Assembly: GCF_000155735.2 (NCBI RefSeq)
Contig: NC_020910.1
Coordinates: 62,001 to 126,000, forward strand
DNA length: 64,000 nt
Direction of reading: 5' to 3'
Origin: Octadecabacter arcticus 238
GTDB lineage: Bacteria; Pseudomonadota; Alphaproteobacteria; Rhodobacterales; Rhodobacteraceae
The translations under genes were made by a program, and so were the position numbers. Numbering within the stretch: position 1 is the stretch's first letter; every line of letters starts with the position of its first letter. This document shows, piece by piece, positions 15,742 to 24,663 of the stretch. Under the pieces are notes generated by a model. It was not told the DNA's origin. It did not search any database and saw nothing but the letters and a program-made list of their open reading frames with translations.

Positions 15742-16568
15742 GGTTCTGTCGCAAAGTTTTTTGTCTTTCGCGGTGACACGTAATGGCGCAATATTTTGTG
15801 GGCAACCATAACGGGTAAGGGATGTAGAGCCATGATCGATTTCAAGGGTATGCACTTCCCGAAGGACGTGATCCTTTTCGCGGTCTTCTTTTATCTTCGC
15901 TACCCGGTCTCATACCGTGATCTTGAAGAGATCATGGAGGAGCGTGGCGTTGATGTTGATCATGGAACCTTGAACCGTTGGGTAGTTAAGTTTGCGCCGC
16001 TGCTGGCGACACAAGCGCAAGCCCGGAAGAAGCCAACTGCAGTATCTTGGCGCATGGACGAAACATACATCAAGGTTAAGGGCAAATGGACCTACTATTA
16101 CCGGGCGGTCGACAACACAGGGAAAACCCTTGATTTTATGCTGTCTGAGCGTCGCGACAAGGCGGCAGCCCGCCGATTTTTCAAGCGCGCAATTGGCACG
16201 AACGGCGTGCCTGACCGTGTTGTCATCGACAAAAGCGGCGCTAATCTGGCGGGTCTGCAAAGCGTCAATGTGATCCTGAAGTTCACGGGCTCCGGCAACA
16301 CGATCAAGATCCTGCAGGTCAAATACCTCAACAACATCATCGAACAGGATCATCGCTTCGTAAAACGGATCACGGGGCCGATGCTAGGCTTCAAGGCCTT
16401 CCATTCTGCCGAGGCGACACTGGCTGGGATCGAGACCGCGCACATGATCCGAAAGGGGCAGCTCCATGCCAACGGCCTTACCGCGTTTCAGCAATTTGCG
16501 GCGCTCGGAGCGTAATTGTGTCCAGCCGATCCCCACACTCAAACTTCAACAAAATTTGCGACAGAACC
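15742..16568 (+). mobile_element. IS6-family element, type 1, copy B (827 bp)
   Basis: It is inverted relative to copy A, with the same GGTTCTGTCGCAAA termini. The flanking octamers (GTCTCCTT and AGCAGATC) differ, so there is no target duplication. Its right end cuts an IS21 istA gene. The 57 bp between IS630 and this copy hold nothing recognisable. Confidence 0.9.
15832..16515 (+). CDS. IS6-family transposase (copy B)
   Basis: 227 residues, same protein as copy A: MIDFKGMHFPKDVILFAVFF, then WRMDETYIK, DRVVIDKSGAN and NNIIEQDHRFVKR for the DDE triad. AAGGG at 15818-15822 precedes the ATG. Intact. Confidence 0.93.
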   Translation: MIDFKGMHFPKDVILFAVFFYLRYPVSYRDLEEIMEERGVDVDHGTLNRWVVKFAPLLATQAQARKKPTAVSWRMDETYIKVKGKWTYYYRAVDNTGKTLDFMLSERRDKAAARRFFKRAIGTNGVPDRVVIDKSGANLAGLQSVNVILKFTGSGNTIKILQVKYLNNIIEQDHRFVKRITGPMLGFKAFHSAEATLAGIETAHMIRKGQLHANGLTAFQQFAALGA

Positions 16569-17083
16569 AGCAGATCTTCTACAGCGCACCTTCTCGCCTC
16601 ATAGTGCAGCGGTTGCGTGTGCATATCTATGATAACCGTATTGAGGCATATCTGGGCAGCAGCCATGTGGTCAGCCACCCACGTGCGCGTGGACAGAAAA
16701 GCGGCGACCGCGTGCATGTGATTAATTACCACCACGTGATCCATGCGTTGAAGCGTAAACCTGGGGCGTTGGCGAATTCGATCTACCGCGACAGCCTGTT
16801 TCCCAGAACGGAGTACGTTTTGGTCTGGAAGGCGTTGCAAGCTACACTATCTCGCCGTGATGCATGCCGTCGGATGGTGGACATCCTGTTTCTGGCCCAT
16901 GAGGAAAACGCTGAGGCTGAGTTGGCAAGCCTGATGGCCGATGACCTGCACCAGGGTCGATTATCAGACGCGCGGGATCTCAAGGCGTTGTTCGTCCCTC
17001 GAGACCACAGCTTACCCAAAGATGTGGTCGTGAACTTGCCTGCACTGTCGTGCTTTGACACGCTGTTGGAGGAGGCTGGATGA
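16569..17083 (+). pseudogene. istA: IS21-family istA, 3' fragment
   Basis: The C-terminal about 170 residues of an IstA transposase (IVQRLRVHIYDNRIEAYLGS, HPRARGQKSGDRVHVINYHHVIHALKRKPGAL). The 5' part is replaced by IS6 copy B at 16568. The last four bases overlap istB, as in intact IS21 elements. Confidence 0.85.
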
Positions 17084-17913
17084 GCAACGCCCAAATAGAT
17101 ACGTTCAAATTGCCCGTTATGCTCACTGCATTGCGATTGCCCAGCTTCCAAAAACATTGGCAGGAGATCGCAGAGCAAGCAGACAAAGAGGCTTGGCCTG
17201 CTGCGCGCTTTTTGGCTGTGCTGGCTGAATATGAGATGGCGGAGCGAGAAACGCGACGGATACAGCGCCATTTTAATGAGTCAAAACTCTTAGGCGGCAA
17301 GACCTTGGCAACTTACCAGTTTGAGGCAGTGCCAAGTCTGCCTAAGGCGCACATTGAAGCGCTAGCCGGCGGTGACTGGATTGAGCGCGGCGGCAATCTC
17401 ATCGCAATCGGAAACTCAGGGACAGGGAAAACCCATATCCTGTGTGCAATTGGGCATGCCCTGATTGAGGCGGGGTATCGTGTACTTTACTCTCGGACGG
17501 GCGACCTCGTGCAAAAGCTGCAGATCGCAAGGCAGGAGCTCGCACTGGAAAATGCTTTGGCCAAACTCGACAAGTTTGATCTGATCATCCTTGATGATAT
17601 CACTTACGCACATAAAGATCAGGCCGAAACCAGTGTCTTGTTCGAGCTTATTGCGCGTCGATATGAATACAAAAGTATCGCAATCGCCGCCAATCAACCG
17701 TTCAGCGCATGGGATCAAATATTCCCGGATAAGGCCATGACTATCGCGGCCATCGATCGCCTCGTCCACCACGCCACCATTCTAGAGATGAATGCGGAGA
17801 GTTTCCGCAGGCGCGCGGCCAGCGACAACCAAAAAGCCTACGCAAACGCGCCAGCGACAACATCTGTCAAGAGTAAGCCAGAGGAGATTACAGACCAAGA
17901 CACCACTAAATAA
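17080..17913 (+). CDS. istB: IS21-family helper ATPase IstB
   Basis: 277 residues. AAA+/DnaC-like ATPase with Walker A GNSGTGKTH, Walker B LIILDDITY and the C-terminal DRLVHHATILEMNAESFRRR box. It partners with IstA to select targets and stimulate transposition. The gene itself appears intact, but its partner istA is truncated, so the element is probably dead unless helped in trans. Confidence 0.92.
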   Translation: MSNAQIDTFKLPVMLTALRLPSFQKHWQEIAEQADKEAWPAARFLAVLAEYEMAERETRRIQRHFNESKLLGGKTLATYQFEAVPSLPKAHIEALAGGDWIERGGNLIAIGNSGTGKTHILCAIGHALIEAGYRVLYSRTGDLVQKLQIARQELALENALAKLDKFDLIILDDITYAHKDQAETSVLFELIARRYEYKSIAIAANQPFSAWDQIFPDKAMTIAAIDRLVHHATILEMNAESFRRRAASDNQKAYANAPATTSVKSKPEEITDQDTTK

Positions 17914-17984
17914 GCAACACCACAGCGGCTCATAAACCGGCCAAAGTGGTTGTCGCTGCCGGACAAGGTGGTTGACGCTGTACA
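17914..17984. repeat. IS21 right terminus with repeated motifs
   Basis: AAAGTGGTTGTCGCTGCCGG and AAGGTGGTTGACGCTGTACA are two related repeats ending in TACA at 17984, the multiple-repeat end of the IS21 element that carries istB. Confidence 0.65.
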
Positions 17985-18128
17985 CTCATCTGGCGACAAC
18001 AGTGGCAAACGCGCCGTCAAGTCGAAGGTGCCCTGTTCCAGTACATTAATGGGTTCTATAATCCACGTCGTCGTCACTCAGCATTGGGATGGAAAAGCCC
18101 ATTGGCTTTTGAACGCAAAGCGGCGTAG
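17985..18128 (+). pseudogene. IS3-family orfB, C-terminal fragment
   Basis: 47 codons ending in GALFQYINGFYNPRRRHSALG, WKSPLAFERKAA and a TAG at 18126-18128, the classic IS3 integrase tail. It abuts the IS21 terminus on the left. The IS3 end itself (GTGACAGGTCCA) lies near 18169, and the same end occurs again at 25020-25052. Confidence 0.8.
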
Positions 18129-18231
18129 AAATATGAGCGAGGGACCGGAACAAAACTGTGACAGGTCCATGATACACATTGGAGCAATAATTATTCGCAC
18201 AAGATGAATAACAACAGGCCTTAGGAGCAAC

Positions 18232-18891
18232 ATGAAGCTTTCCACAAAAGAATTGACCGAATCTCTTAGAGAGCTAATTCTAAAAGGTGAGTTTACATCG
18301 GGTGAGCACATGCGAGAAATCGCCCTCGCCGAGCGGTTCCAAGTATCCCGGACGCCGATTCGAGTCGCTTTGGCCGCCAATGCGAAGGATGGGCTTCTGA
18401 AGTATAGCCGGAATCGAGGCTATTCTGTCCGTTCGTTCGACAAGCGCGACATCATCGACGCATTTGAGATGCGTTCGATGTTGGAAGGCGTTGCAAGCCG
18501 TGTCGCAGCAGAACAAGGCATGAGGCTCGATGCGGAACAGCAGGCACGTCGTGCCTGTGATGTCAACGATTCGTTGTTGCTTCAGAATTGTGAAATCGAC
18601 GAAGCATCCATCGAAATTTGGCGCGAGCAGAACCAATTGTTCCACAGTGCTATTCTAAACCAATCCGGCAACCGTTTTATGCACGAGATGATGCGGATTG
18701 TGCAACAGATCCCAGCGGTTTATCCCCCGATAATCGCGCCCTACCGGTTGCAGGATTTGCGTTTGTATAATGCGCAGCATCGCAAGATCCTTGATTGCAT
18801 CATTAAGCGACAGGGGATGCGTGCGGAAGCCTTGATGCGTGAACATATTACTGGAGCTGGCGACATTTTCTGTGAAGCCAAACCCAACTAG
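18232..18891 (+). CDS. GntR-family (FadR/FCD type) transcriptional regulator
   Basis: 219 residues; TAGGAG lies 5 nt before the ATG. N-terminal winged helix: GEFTSGEHMREIALAERFQVSRTPIRVALAANAKDGLLKYSRNRGYSV. The C-terminal all-helical FCD domain has MRSMLEGVASRVAAE, then FHSAILNQSGN and HRKILDCIIKRQGMRAEALMREHI. FCD regulators usually bind organic acids. It lies between the DUF849/CoA-transferase operon and the TRAP operon, whose promoters share a 38-bp block, so it is the likely regulator of both. IS insertions now separate the three units. Confidence 0.9.
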   Translation: MKLSTKELTESLRELILKGEFTSGEHMREIALAERFQVSRTPIRVALAANAKDGLLKYSRNRGYSVRSFDKRDIIDAFEMRSMLEGVASRVAAEQGMRLDAEQQARRACDVNDSLLLQNCEIDEASIEIWREQNQLFHSAILNQSGNRFMHEMMRIVQQIPAVYPPIIAPYRLQDLRLYNAQHRKILDCIIKRQGMRAEALMREHITGAGDIFCEAKPN

Positions 18892-18926
18892 ATAAATATG
18901 ACCAGCACGCCGAGGACTGTTGTAAC

Positions 18927-19737
18927 GGTATCGTCAAGTTATTGCCTCCAAGCCGCAATGGGGGTCACCGGTCTGTTTTACTCTGCCTTTAGCTCACACG
19001 TGATGTCGTCCCAAATGCTGTGAGCATCTGAGCGAGATTGCCGATAGGCAGGGGCGGATAGTTTGTGGCGGCGAGGGCGAAAGATTGTTTGGACCTGATC
19101 ATGTACGGACAGAAAGCGTTGCGCTTGGCGGGGTGATTTGAACCTCCCCATGATCTTCTCTCGTCGCCGGGTGGGCCTGTGCGAAACTTCCGCTCGATTA
19201 TTCAATCCCTTGTGGGCACGATGGTCGATACCAGGCGCCAGTTTCCTGAGGGCCGCCCCATAACTTCCCAGTTTGTCGGTAACAAGGACGCGCGGTTGAC
19301 CGTATTGCTTGAACAATTTGCGAAAGAAACGGTCTGCTGCCTTTGTATTGCGGCGTGACTGTACAAGAATATCCAGCACGTCACCCTTGCTATCAACAGC
19401 GCGCCAAAGCCAATACTTTTTGCCACGGATTGTGATCACTACCTCGTCGAGATGCCACTTATCCGATGGTGCAGGCCGGTCACAGCGTATGACTTTGGCA
19501 TATTAATGGCCAAATTTTCCAACCCATGACCTGATTGTTTCATAACTGACGATCACACCGCGCTTGTACAAAAGGTCCTCAACATCGCGAAAGCTCATCG
19601 GAAAACGAAAGTATGCCCATACAGCGTAGGAAATAATTTCAGATGGGAACCGATGGCCCTTAAAGGCCCCGGATTGTTTGGCTTTTGTCATATGGTTTCG
19701 TACGATTGAGAAAGCCGCCCGTCAACTTGACGATACC
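18927..19737 (-). mobile_element. IS6-family element, type 2, copy F (811 bp, inactivated)
   Basis: The termini are GGTATCGTCAAGTT and the complement AACTTGACGATACC. It has the same length as the copy at 31459-32269. The flanking octamers (GTTGTAAC and CTTCGTGG) do not match. Confidence 0.9.
18978..19691 (-). pseudogene. IS6-family transposase, type 2, with a nonsense codon
   Basis: The frame matches the 237-residue transposase at 31505-32218, but the Gln codon after WVGKFGH is TAA (19503-19505). The product stops at 62 residues, before the DDE domain. The remainder (MITIRGKKYWLWRAVDSKGD... to CELKAE) is open and otherwise well conserved, so inactivation is recent. Confidence 0.92.
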
Positions 19738-19918
19738 CTTCGTGGACCGCACCCCACGAAAGAAGCCAGGGCGGAAACCAAGCCCAAGAACATACCAATT
19801 ACATCCAAAAGTTTTTCCAAAAGTGGGGGAGGCGGTTGCAAGTGAAGCCGAGCGCTTGGGCATCACACAAGGGCAACTCATTGAGTTAATGTGGGAAACT
19901 TATCAGGGTTCTTTGTAA
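19738..19918 (+). pseudogene. C-terminal part of an unrecognised gene cut by IS6 copy F
   Basis: The frame is open from the IS end to a TAA at 19916-19918, encoding about 59 residues. A basic stretch (RTPRKKPGRKPSPRTYQL) comes first, then EAVASEAERLGITQGQLIELMW. The second half resembles the helix pair of a ribbon-helix-helix or similar small DNA-binding protein. A TTG start inside the IS could still give a 77-residue product. It lies 3 bp before the WGR gene, so the two were probably an operon. Confidence 0.45.
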
Positions 19919-19921
19919 GCG

Positions 19922-20260
19922 ATGGAAACTCGCCTCGAAAAACGTGATCCAGACAAAAACCTAGCGCGATACTATCGAATGGCGGTTCTCCCAAATTTGT
20001 TTGGTGAATGGACATTGCAACGCGAGTGGGGACGGATAGGGCAGGGTGGTCATATTCGGCTGGATTTGTTTCGCAGTGCAACAGAGGCCAAAAGTGCGCT
20101 CAAAATACTGGAAAGCGCAAAGTGGCGGCGAGAGTACGAAAAGGTAATATCTAATGGCTCAATTCGCATTAGCTATGCACATGGTCTAACCGGCAGGATA
20201 CCTGCTGCTGCGGCGAGGACTGCGCGTGGTGTTGGCTGCCTTGGAAGCACTGCGAGATGA
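19922..20260 (+). CDS. Small WGR-domain protein, C-terminus extended by an IS1595 insertion
   Basis: A compact WGR domain: YYRMAVLPNLFGEWTLQREWGRIGQGGHIRLDLF with the W-G-R core, then a helix (SATEAKSALKILESAKWRREYE). WGR domains bind nucleic acid ends, and small stand-alone forms are common on alphaproteobacterial plasmids. The IS1595 begins at 20156. Restoring the target puts a TGA immediately after the insertion point, so the original protein was 78 or 79 residues. The current frame adds about 34 IS-encoded residues, so the domain itself is untouched. Confidence 0.75.
   Translation: METRLEKRDPDKNLARYYRMAVLPNLFGEWTLQREWGRIGQGGHIRLDLFRSATEAKSALKILESAKWRREYEKVISNGSIRISYAHGLTGRIPAAAARTARGVGCLGSTAR
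20148..20155 (+). repeat. Left copy of the 8-bp target duplication of the IS1595 element
   Basis: TATCTAAT, repeated at 22596-22603 immediately after the right terminus. Eight base pairs is the duplication size expected for IS1595. Confidence 0.92.
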
Positions 20261-21068
20261 AACCATCTGAGATAGCTGTCGAGATACTTGGTGGCGACGC
20301 CACGATGACGACGAAGGAAGGACTTGAGCCGCTCATGGCGGCTGTTGACGGTCTGGATGTGCAGTTCTCCCCGGACGCGCTCGCCAGCGGTTTGGTTGAG
20401 CGCCTCATGGCTGATGCCCATCGCGGCGGCGCAGGGCGGATAACTGGTGCAGCCGTCAGTGACCAGCAGGGCGTCCTGATCAAGAACTGGCTGCAAAACC
20501 GCTTGCAAATGAGCGGCAGACACCGCCGGCAATATGGCGCTGACGGTCGCGCCGGAGCGGTCGGCGGCCACCAAAACTGGAACTTGCTCATGCGATACCC
20601 CCCGTTTGGACGCCTTGCCGCCGCGCCTGCGGGCCTTGCGATCGAGGTTCCGTTCGCCTTTACGACTGCTCAAGACAAACGTCTCATCGGCCTCGACGAT
20701 ACCGCGCAGTTTGATCGCGCCAGCCGTCACAGCCCGCAGGAAGCGGTGACGCCAGCGAAAAGCCGTGCTGCTGGCCACCCCGCAGCGCGCCGCCGAGGTC
20801 TTCACCGTGTCGCCATCGCTTAATGACCCAGCAAATTCCGTCCAGCAATCTTTGTGTCGCAGCCGCGCTAACGGCGTCCCAGTTAGGGCGTTGAAGGTTT
20901 TGCTGCAGATCTTGCAAAAATACCGCTTCAGCCCGTTAGAGCGGCCTCGGATCACAGCCCCGCCCGTCGCACAATGCGGACAGTTTCGTGCCGTCCCGAT
21001 CCGCTCCTCCAACAGTCCGATCACGGCTTCCAGCGACGGCTGACCAGCCAGCAACCGAACCGTTGCAA

Positions 21069-21077
21069 TCCGCTGGT
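21069..21077 (+). repeat. Left copy of the 9-bp target duplication of IS256
   Basis: TCCGCTGGT, repeated at 22465-22473 directly outside the other IS256 end. The intact duplication shows this is a simple insertion. Confidence 0.9.
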
Positions 21078-22464
21078 GAGCTATGACTGAATCTGGTGTT
21101 TGAGTGGTTTGAAGGTTGGCGGCGTATCTGGTTGAATTGTTGTTGGAAGACAGCAGCCCAACCAAAGGAGATACACCACCATGGGAACTACTAACATTGT
21201 TGATTTTGCGCGTCGAGACGAGATGACGGACGCGTTGACGGAGTTGCTGAAAACGGGAGCACAACAATTGATCGCGACAGCAGTTGAGGCTGAGCTTGTC
21301 AGTTATTTGGCGCAATTTACCGGCTTACGCACCGATGCCGGTCACGTGGCAGTCGTGCGTAATGGACATCATCCGGCCCGCCCGTTTCAAACGGGCATTG
21401 GCCCTGTGAGCGTGCGCATTCCAAAGGTTCGGTCCAAGGACGGCACACCGGTGACATTTCGGTCTGCCCTGGTGCCGCCCTATGTGCGCCGCACGAAGAC
21501 GCTGGAAGCGGCCTTGCCATGGCTTTACCTCAAAGGGATCTCCAGCGGCGAGATGGCTCCCGCCCTCAAGGTTCTTCTGGGCCCAGATGCCGTTGGCTTG
21601 TCGGCTAATACGGTTTCGCGTTTAAAACGCGATTGGGCCAATGAATACGAGGCTTGGAAAGGCGCTGAGTTAGATGACGAGCCCATCGTCTATATCTGGG
21701 CCGACGGCGTTCACAACGGCCTTCGGGGCGAGGATGACAAGCTCTGTGCCCTTGTTATTATTGGGGTAACTGCCCGTGGCAAGAAGCGATTTCTGGCAAT
21801 TGAGGATGGGGTGCGCGAGTCCACGCAGAGCTGGCGCGAGGTTCTGCTTAACCTCAAAAGCCGAGGCATGAATGCGCCCAAACTGGCCATCGGGGACGGT
21901 GCCATGGGGTTTTGGGCGGCCATGGACGAAGTCTATCCTGAGACCCGCCATCAACGCTGTTGGCAACACAAAACGATGAACGTGCTCAATTGTTTACCCA
22001 AGCTGTCTCAGCCAAAAGCCAAGGCCGCGCTGCACGACATCTGGCAGGCCGAGACCAAAGTCGATGCAGAAAAGGCGTTCGATCTGTTCATCAAAACCTA
22101 CGAACCCAAATACCCCAAGGCCACACTATGCCTGCAAAAAGATCGTGAGGAACTCATGGCATTCTTCGACTTCCCGGCGCAGCATTGGCAAAGCATCCGC
22201 ACTAGCAATCCAATTGAATCGGCCTTCGCGACGATCCGGCATCGTACCAAGCGTTCAAAGGGCTGCCTGTCACGCGATGGCATGCTGCACATGATGTTCA
22301 AACTGGGGCAATGTGCTGAGCAAAATTGGAGGAAGCTACGCGGCTTTGACTACCTCGCAAAAGTCATCACAGGCGTCACGTTCAAAGACGGAATCGAAAC
22401 CACAAACCCCGACCAGATCACCGCATGACCAACAATACTCAAACACCAGATTTGACAATAACTC
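21078..22464 (+). mobile_element. IS256-family element (1387 bp) inside the IS1595 transposase gene
   Basis: The ends are GAGCTATGACTGAATCTGGT on the left and the complement of GAGTTATTGTCAAATCTGGT on the right, sharing the inner TCTGGTGTTTGAGT. Perfect 9-bp target duplications flank it. Confidence 0.92.
21181..22428 (+). CDS. IS256-family (mutator type) transposase
   Basis: 415 residues, intact. Landmarks: FQTGIGPVSVRIPKVR, LYLKGISSGEM, the first Asp in VYIWADGVHNGLR, AIGDGAMGFWAAM with the second Asp, HQRCWQHKTMNVLNCLPK, and TSNPIESAFATIRHRTKRSKG with the final Glu. CAAAGGAGA upstream is a good ribosome-binding site. Confidence 0.95.
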   Translation: MGTTNIVDFARRDEMTDALTELLKTGAQQLIATAVEAELVSYLAQFTGLRTDAGHVAVVRNGHHPARPFQTGIGPVSVRIPKVRSKDGTPVTFRSALVPPYVRRTKTLEAALPWLYLKGISSGEMAPALKVLLGPDAVGLSANTVSRLKRDWANEYEAWKGAELDDEPIVYIWADGVHNGLRGEDDKLCALVIIGVTARGKKRFLAIEDGVRESTQSWREVLLNLKSRGMNAPKLAIGDGAMGFWAAMDEVYPETRHQRCWQHKTMNVLNCLPKLSQPKAKAALHDIWQAETKVDAEKAFDLFIKTYEPKYPKATLCLQKDREELMAFFDFPAQHWQSIRTSNPIESAFATIRHRTKRSKGCLSRDGMLHMMFKLGQCAEQNWRKLRGFDYLAKVITGVTFKDGIETTNPDQITA

Positions 22465-22602
22465 TCCGCTGGTACGAGGACAGATCATCAATCTCAGATA
22501 GCCAGGCCAGATAGTCGTGATGGTCCATGCGCGCCTCCTGCGTTCACTTTTTGTTCTATAACATTGGGGAGTGCATAGCTAATGCAAATTGAGCCTATCT
22601 AA

Positions 22603-23025
22603 TTGAAGAATACTCTCTTGAACCACCCAAATGGGGGAACAATCTTTGGTCATGTCGTTGGCGTAAGCAACCCTCACTACACGGTTGAAGAGGCCCCAGT
22701 TATCCTGAAGTTTGGAATTGAAAAGGGGCAGGGTAGCTTTGGTGCTGAGCATATCTGGCATCGGCATGGATCACAGATAACATCTATGGGCTATCGTTCG
22801 CTTGCACAGGTGCCACACTTCGTTGCTGCCATTGTCCGTCCTAACTCATTGGTCCTCCGTGACTTCACCCGGACCGGAGGACCAAAACTAATTATTTTGC
22901 GTAACAATTTGGGCGTGGCCATCCTTCAACTGCAAACTCTGCAAGATGGTACGCGAGCATATTCTGTAGTAACCGCATACCGGCAGCGCAGTCCACGCGG
23001 ACAACAAGTGACAGTCATTAGGTAA
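22603..23025 (+). CDS. Possible PBECR-type nuclease-fold protein (tentative)
   Basis: 140 codons from a TTG whose TTGA overlaps the original stop of the WGR gene, suggesting former translational coupling; a TAA lies just upstream in this frame. The segment FGAEHIWHRHGSQITSMGYRS, then VPHFVAAIVRPNSLVLRDF, a KLIILRNNLGVAILQLQ strand pair and YSVVTAYRQRS resemble the layout of phage-type barnase/EndoU/RelE-like (PBECR) nuclease domains. I cannot confirm that assignment by eye. An 11-bp inverted repeat (22849-22859 / 22875-22885) lies within it. It could instead be the remnant of a larger gene. Confidence 0.4.
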   Translation: MKNTLLNHPNGGTIFGHVVGVSNPHYTVEEAPVILKFGIEKGQGSFGAEHIWHRHGSQITSMGYRSLAQVPHFVAAIVRPNSLVLRDFTRTGGPKLIILRNNLGVAILQLQTLQDGTRAYSVVTAYRQRSPRGQQVTVIR

Positions 23026-23255
23026 ATGTCGCGTTTTCCCAACGTGCTCTACCATCGTACGCTTACCGCAAACTTGACAAACGACACTAAGCAACGTAGT
23101 TACAAAGTACGTAAAGGGCATGACACGTGTGTTTGCTGCATCTATAGCGCGTATCCCGACGGCGGTCTTAGCAGCAAGACCGTTATCCACGAGGCCGAAA
23201 GGCCGCTCCGAACCCATAGTGCTAAGGAAGCGCCTCTAATGGAAGAATACAGAAT

Positions 23256-23281
23256 GACCCAGCCTAGTGCTGGGTCTTTTT
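23256..23281 (+). terminator. Rho-independent terminator
   Basis: GACCCAGC pairs with GCTGGGTC around a CTAGT loop and is followed directly by TTTTT. It ends the WGR/nuclease-like transcription unit. Confidence 0.9.
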
Positions 23282-23301
23282 GCATCTACATATCACCTTA
23301 A

Positions 23302-23518
23302 GCTTATTACTTCCTCAGCCAACCATCGCAGTTCAACGATCATTTCTATCACTGAGTTTCTTCCCTTCTTGGCCCAATCATTATTCACTATTTTTGGCTC
23401 GTTTCCCCTCACTCAGTCTGAACTATTAGTTTTTGGAAATAGGCCCAGTACCAGCGAAGGTGTATTTGTGGCAGGATTTACCATTTTGGGGCCGAAGCGT
23501 TCCTAAACTTAAGATATA
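23302..23518. other. Non-coding stretch
   Basis: AT-rich sequence between the terminator and the GGCCCC element. No convincing gene, RNA or IS end is seen on either strand. Confidence 0.5.
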
Positions 23519-23723
23519 GGCCCCATCGCAAGGTTTGTTCGTAGGGTTACCCTAGACCAGTACGAACGAAGAACACCCGTACTTTAGCACAGTCCATAAA
23601 ATGTAGGGCTCTCATTTTATGGACAAAACAGTTTAGAGACAGGTTTAGGTGCAGGTTTAGGCTCTTTTCTGAACGCTAATGACCTAACCCCTATGTTGTC
23701 ATTAAATCGTTCGGTTAAAAGAC
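23519..23723 (-). repeat. GGCCCC-ended repeat element, truncated copy
   Basis: It begins GGCCCCATCGCAAGGTTTGT. Read in reverse complement it closely matches 59607-59811 throughout, including the internal CATAAAATG palindromes and the CCTAAACCTG repeats. The right side is cut by the IS3 element at 23724. Confidence 0.8.
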
Positions 23724-23763
23724 TGAATTTCGTCCCGTTTTCCGGACAGTTTTCTTATTGACC

Positions 23764-24663
23764 CTACGCTGCCATTTTCCAAGTCATATCTTCGAAAGCC
23801 TGTTTTGGCGTTTTGTAGCCGACGCCTGAATGACGGCGCTGGCGGTTGTAGAAGACCTCAATGTATTCGAAGATGGCGGCCTTGGCCTCAGCGTGTGTTC
23901 TAAAGCGCCGCTGGTGAACCATCTCCTTTTTCAATGAAGCAAAGAAGCTTTCCATCGGCGCATTGTCGAGGCATTGGCCCTTGCGGCTCATGGATTGAGT
24001 GAGTTTCGCCTTTTTGATCAGCTTGCGATAGTCCCCGCCAGCATATTGGCCGCCCCTATCGGAGTGGTGTATCAATCCCGGAACCGGGCCTCTGCGTCCC
24101 AGAGCCATCTCGAGGGCGGCGCAGCAAAGCTCCGCACGCATGTGATCCTCCATCGCCCAACCGACGATCTCACGCGTGGCCATGTCCTTCACGCCAGCCA
24201 GATAAAGCCAGCCTTCGTCCGTGTCGATATAGGTGATATCCGCCAGCCAAACGGCATTAGGCGTCTGGCTGTGGAATTTCTGTTCCAACAAGTTTGGGGA
24301 TGGCTTCAGCTTATGATTGCTGTCCGTTGTGATTGGCTTTCTACGCTTGCGAAGAAGCGGGGACACCTTGTGTTCCTTCATTATTCTCGCAACACGGCGC
24401 TCGGAGACGACCTCACTATCCGCCAGTAAGTCTTGGTGAATACGCTTTGATCCATAACATTTCTTACTGGCCTTGAAGAAGGTTTTTATCTTGGGAAGCA
24501 ACGCCTGATCCCGAGCGTCGCGATTAGCTTGACGCTGATCACGTGCAGGCTGACTGGCTGGGAACTCGTAGAACCAGCCCCGGGATATCTCTAGAAGACG
24601 GCATAATATTGAAGCCGCGTATTGAGCTTTATGGGCGGTGATGAAAGCACGCTTGTTCGTCAT
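23764..24663 (-). CDS. IS3-family transposase OrfB (integrase)
   Basis: 299 residues: YGSKRIHQDLL for the HTH_21 region, VWLADITYIDTDEGWLYLAGV with the first Asp, LIHHSDRGGQYAG with the second, and DNAPMESFFASLKKE with the Glu. The C-terminal FYNRQRRHSGVGYKTP motif is typical. The ATG overlaps the orfA stop by 4 bp. Intact. Confidence 0.95.
   Translation of the reverse strand: MTNKRAFITAHKAQYAASILCRLLEISRGWFYEFPASQPARDQRQANRDARDQALLPKIKTFFKASKKCYGSKRIHQDLLADSEVVSERRVARIMKEHKVSPLLRKRRKPITTDSNHKLKPSPNLLEQKFHSQTPNAVWLADITYIDTDEGWLYLAGVKDMATREIVGWAMEDHMRAELCCAALEMALGRRGPVPGLIHHSDRGGQYAGGDYRKLIKKAKLTQSMSRKGQCLDNAPMESFFASLKKEMVHQRRFRTHAEAKAAIFEYIEVFYNRQRRHSGVGYKTPKQAFEDMTWKMAA

Larger units (their letters stand above)
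20173..22528 (-). pseudogene. IS1595-family transposase split by IS256
   Basis: The gene starts at the ATG at 22528 (GGAGG upstream) with MDHHDYLAWLSEIDDLSSYQR, is broken at 22464/21078 and resumes as RIATVRLLAGQPSLEAVIGLL. It then has the zinc ribbon CPHCATGGAVIRG...YFCKICSKTF and the DDE-type domain (EADETFVLSSRKG, VTDGCTSYPPCA, NSRHERLKSFLRRHRGVATKYL). Joined across the 9-bp duplication it forms one uninterrupted frame. Only the IS256 insertion inactivates it. Confidence 0.88.
20156..22595 (-). mobile_element. IS1595-family element, interrupted by an IS256 element
   Basis: Terminal inverted repeats of about 25 bp begin GGCTCAATT on both ends and then share GCATTAGCTATGCAC. They are flanked by 8-bp TATCTAAT duplications. 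Removing IS256 and one copy of its duplication leaves 1044 bp, a normal size for the family. Confidence 0.92.

Noticed and set aside
9827..16576. Composite transposon formed by IS6 copies A and B with the CoA-transferase/DUF849 genes as cargo
   Set aside because: The copies are inverted and could in principle form one, but there is no outer target duplication and both outer flanks are truncated ISs; the shared promoter with 25080 shows the cargo belongs to the local regulon.
22849..22885. 11-bp inverted repeat as a terminator
   Set aside because: Lies inside an open reading frame and lacks a U-tract; a real terminator is found 370 bp further on.
23026..23301. 91-codon frame starting at the stop of the nuclease-like gene
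   Set aside because: It reads through a strong terminator (23256-23281), has Cys/His-rich but unfamiliar sequence and no ribosome-binding site.
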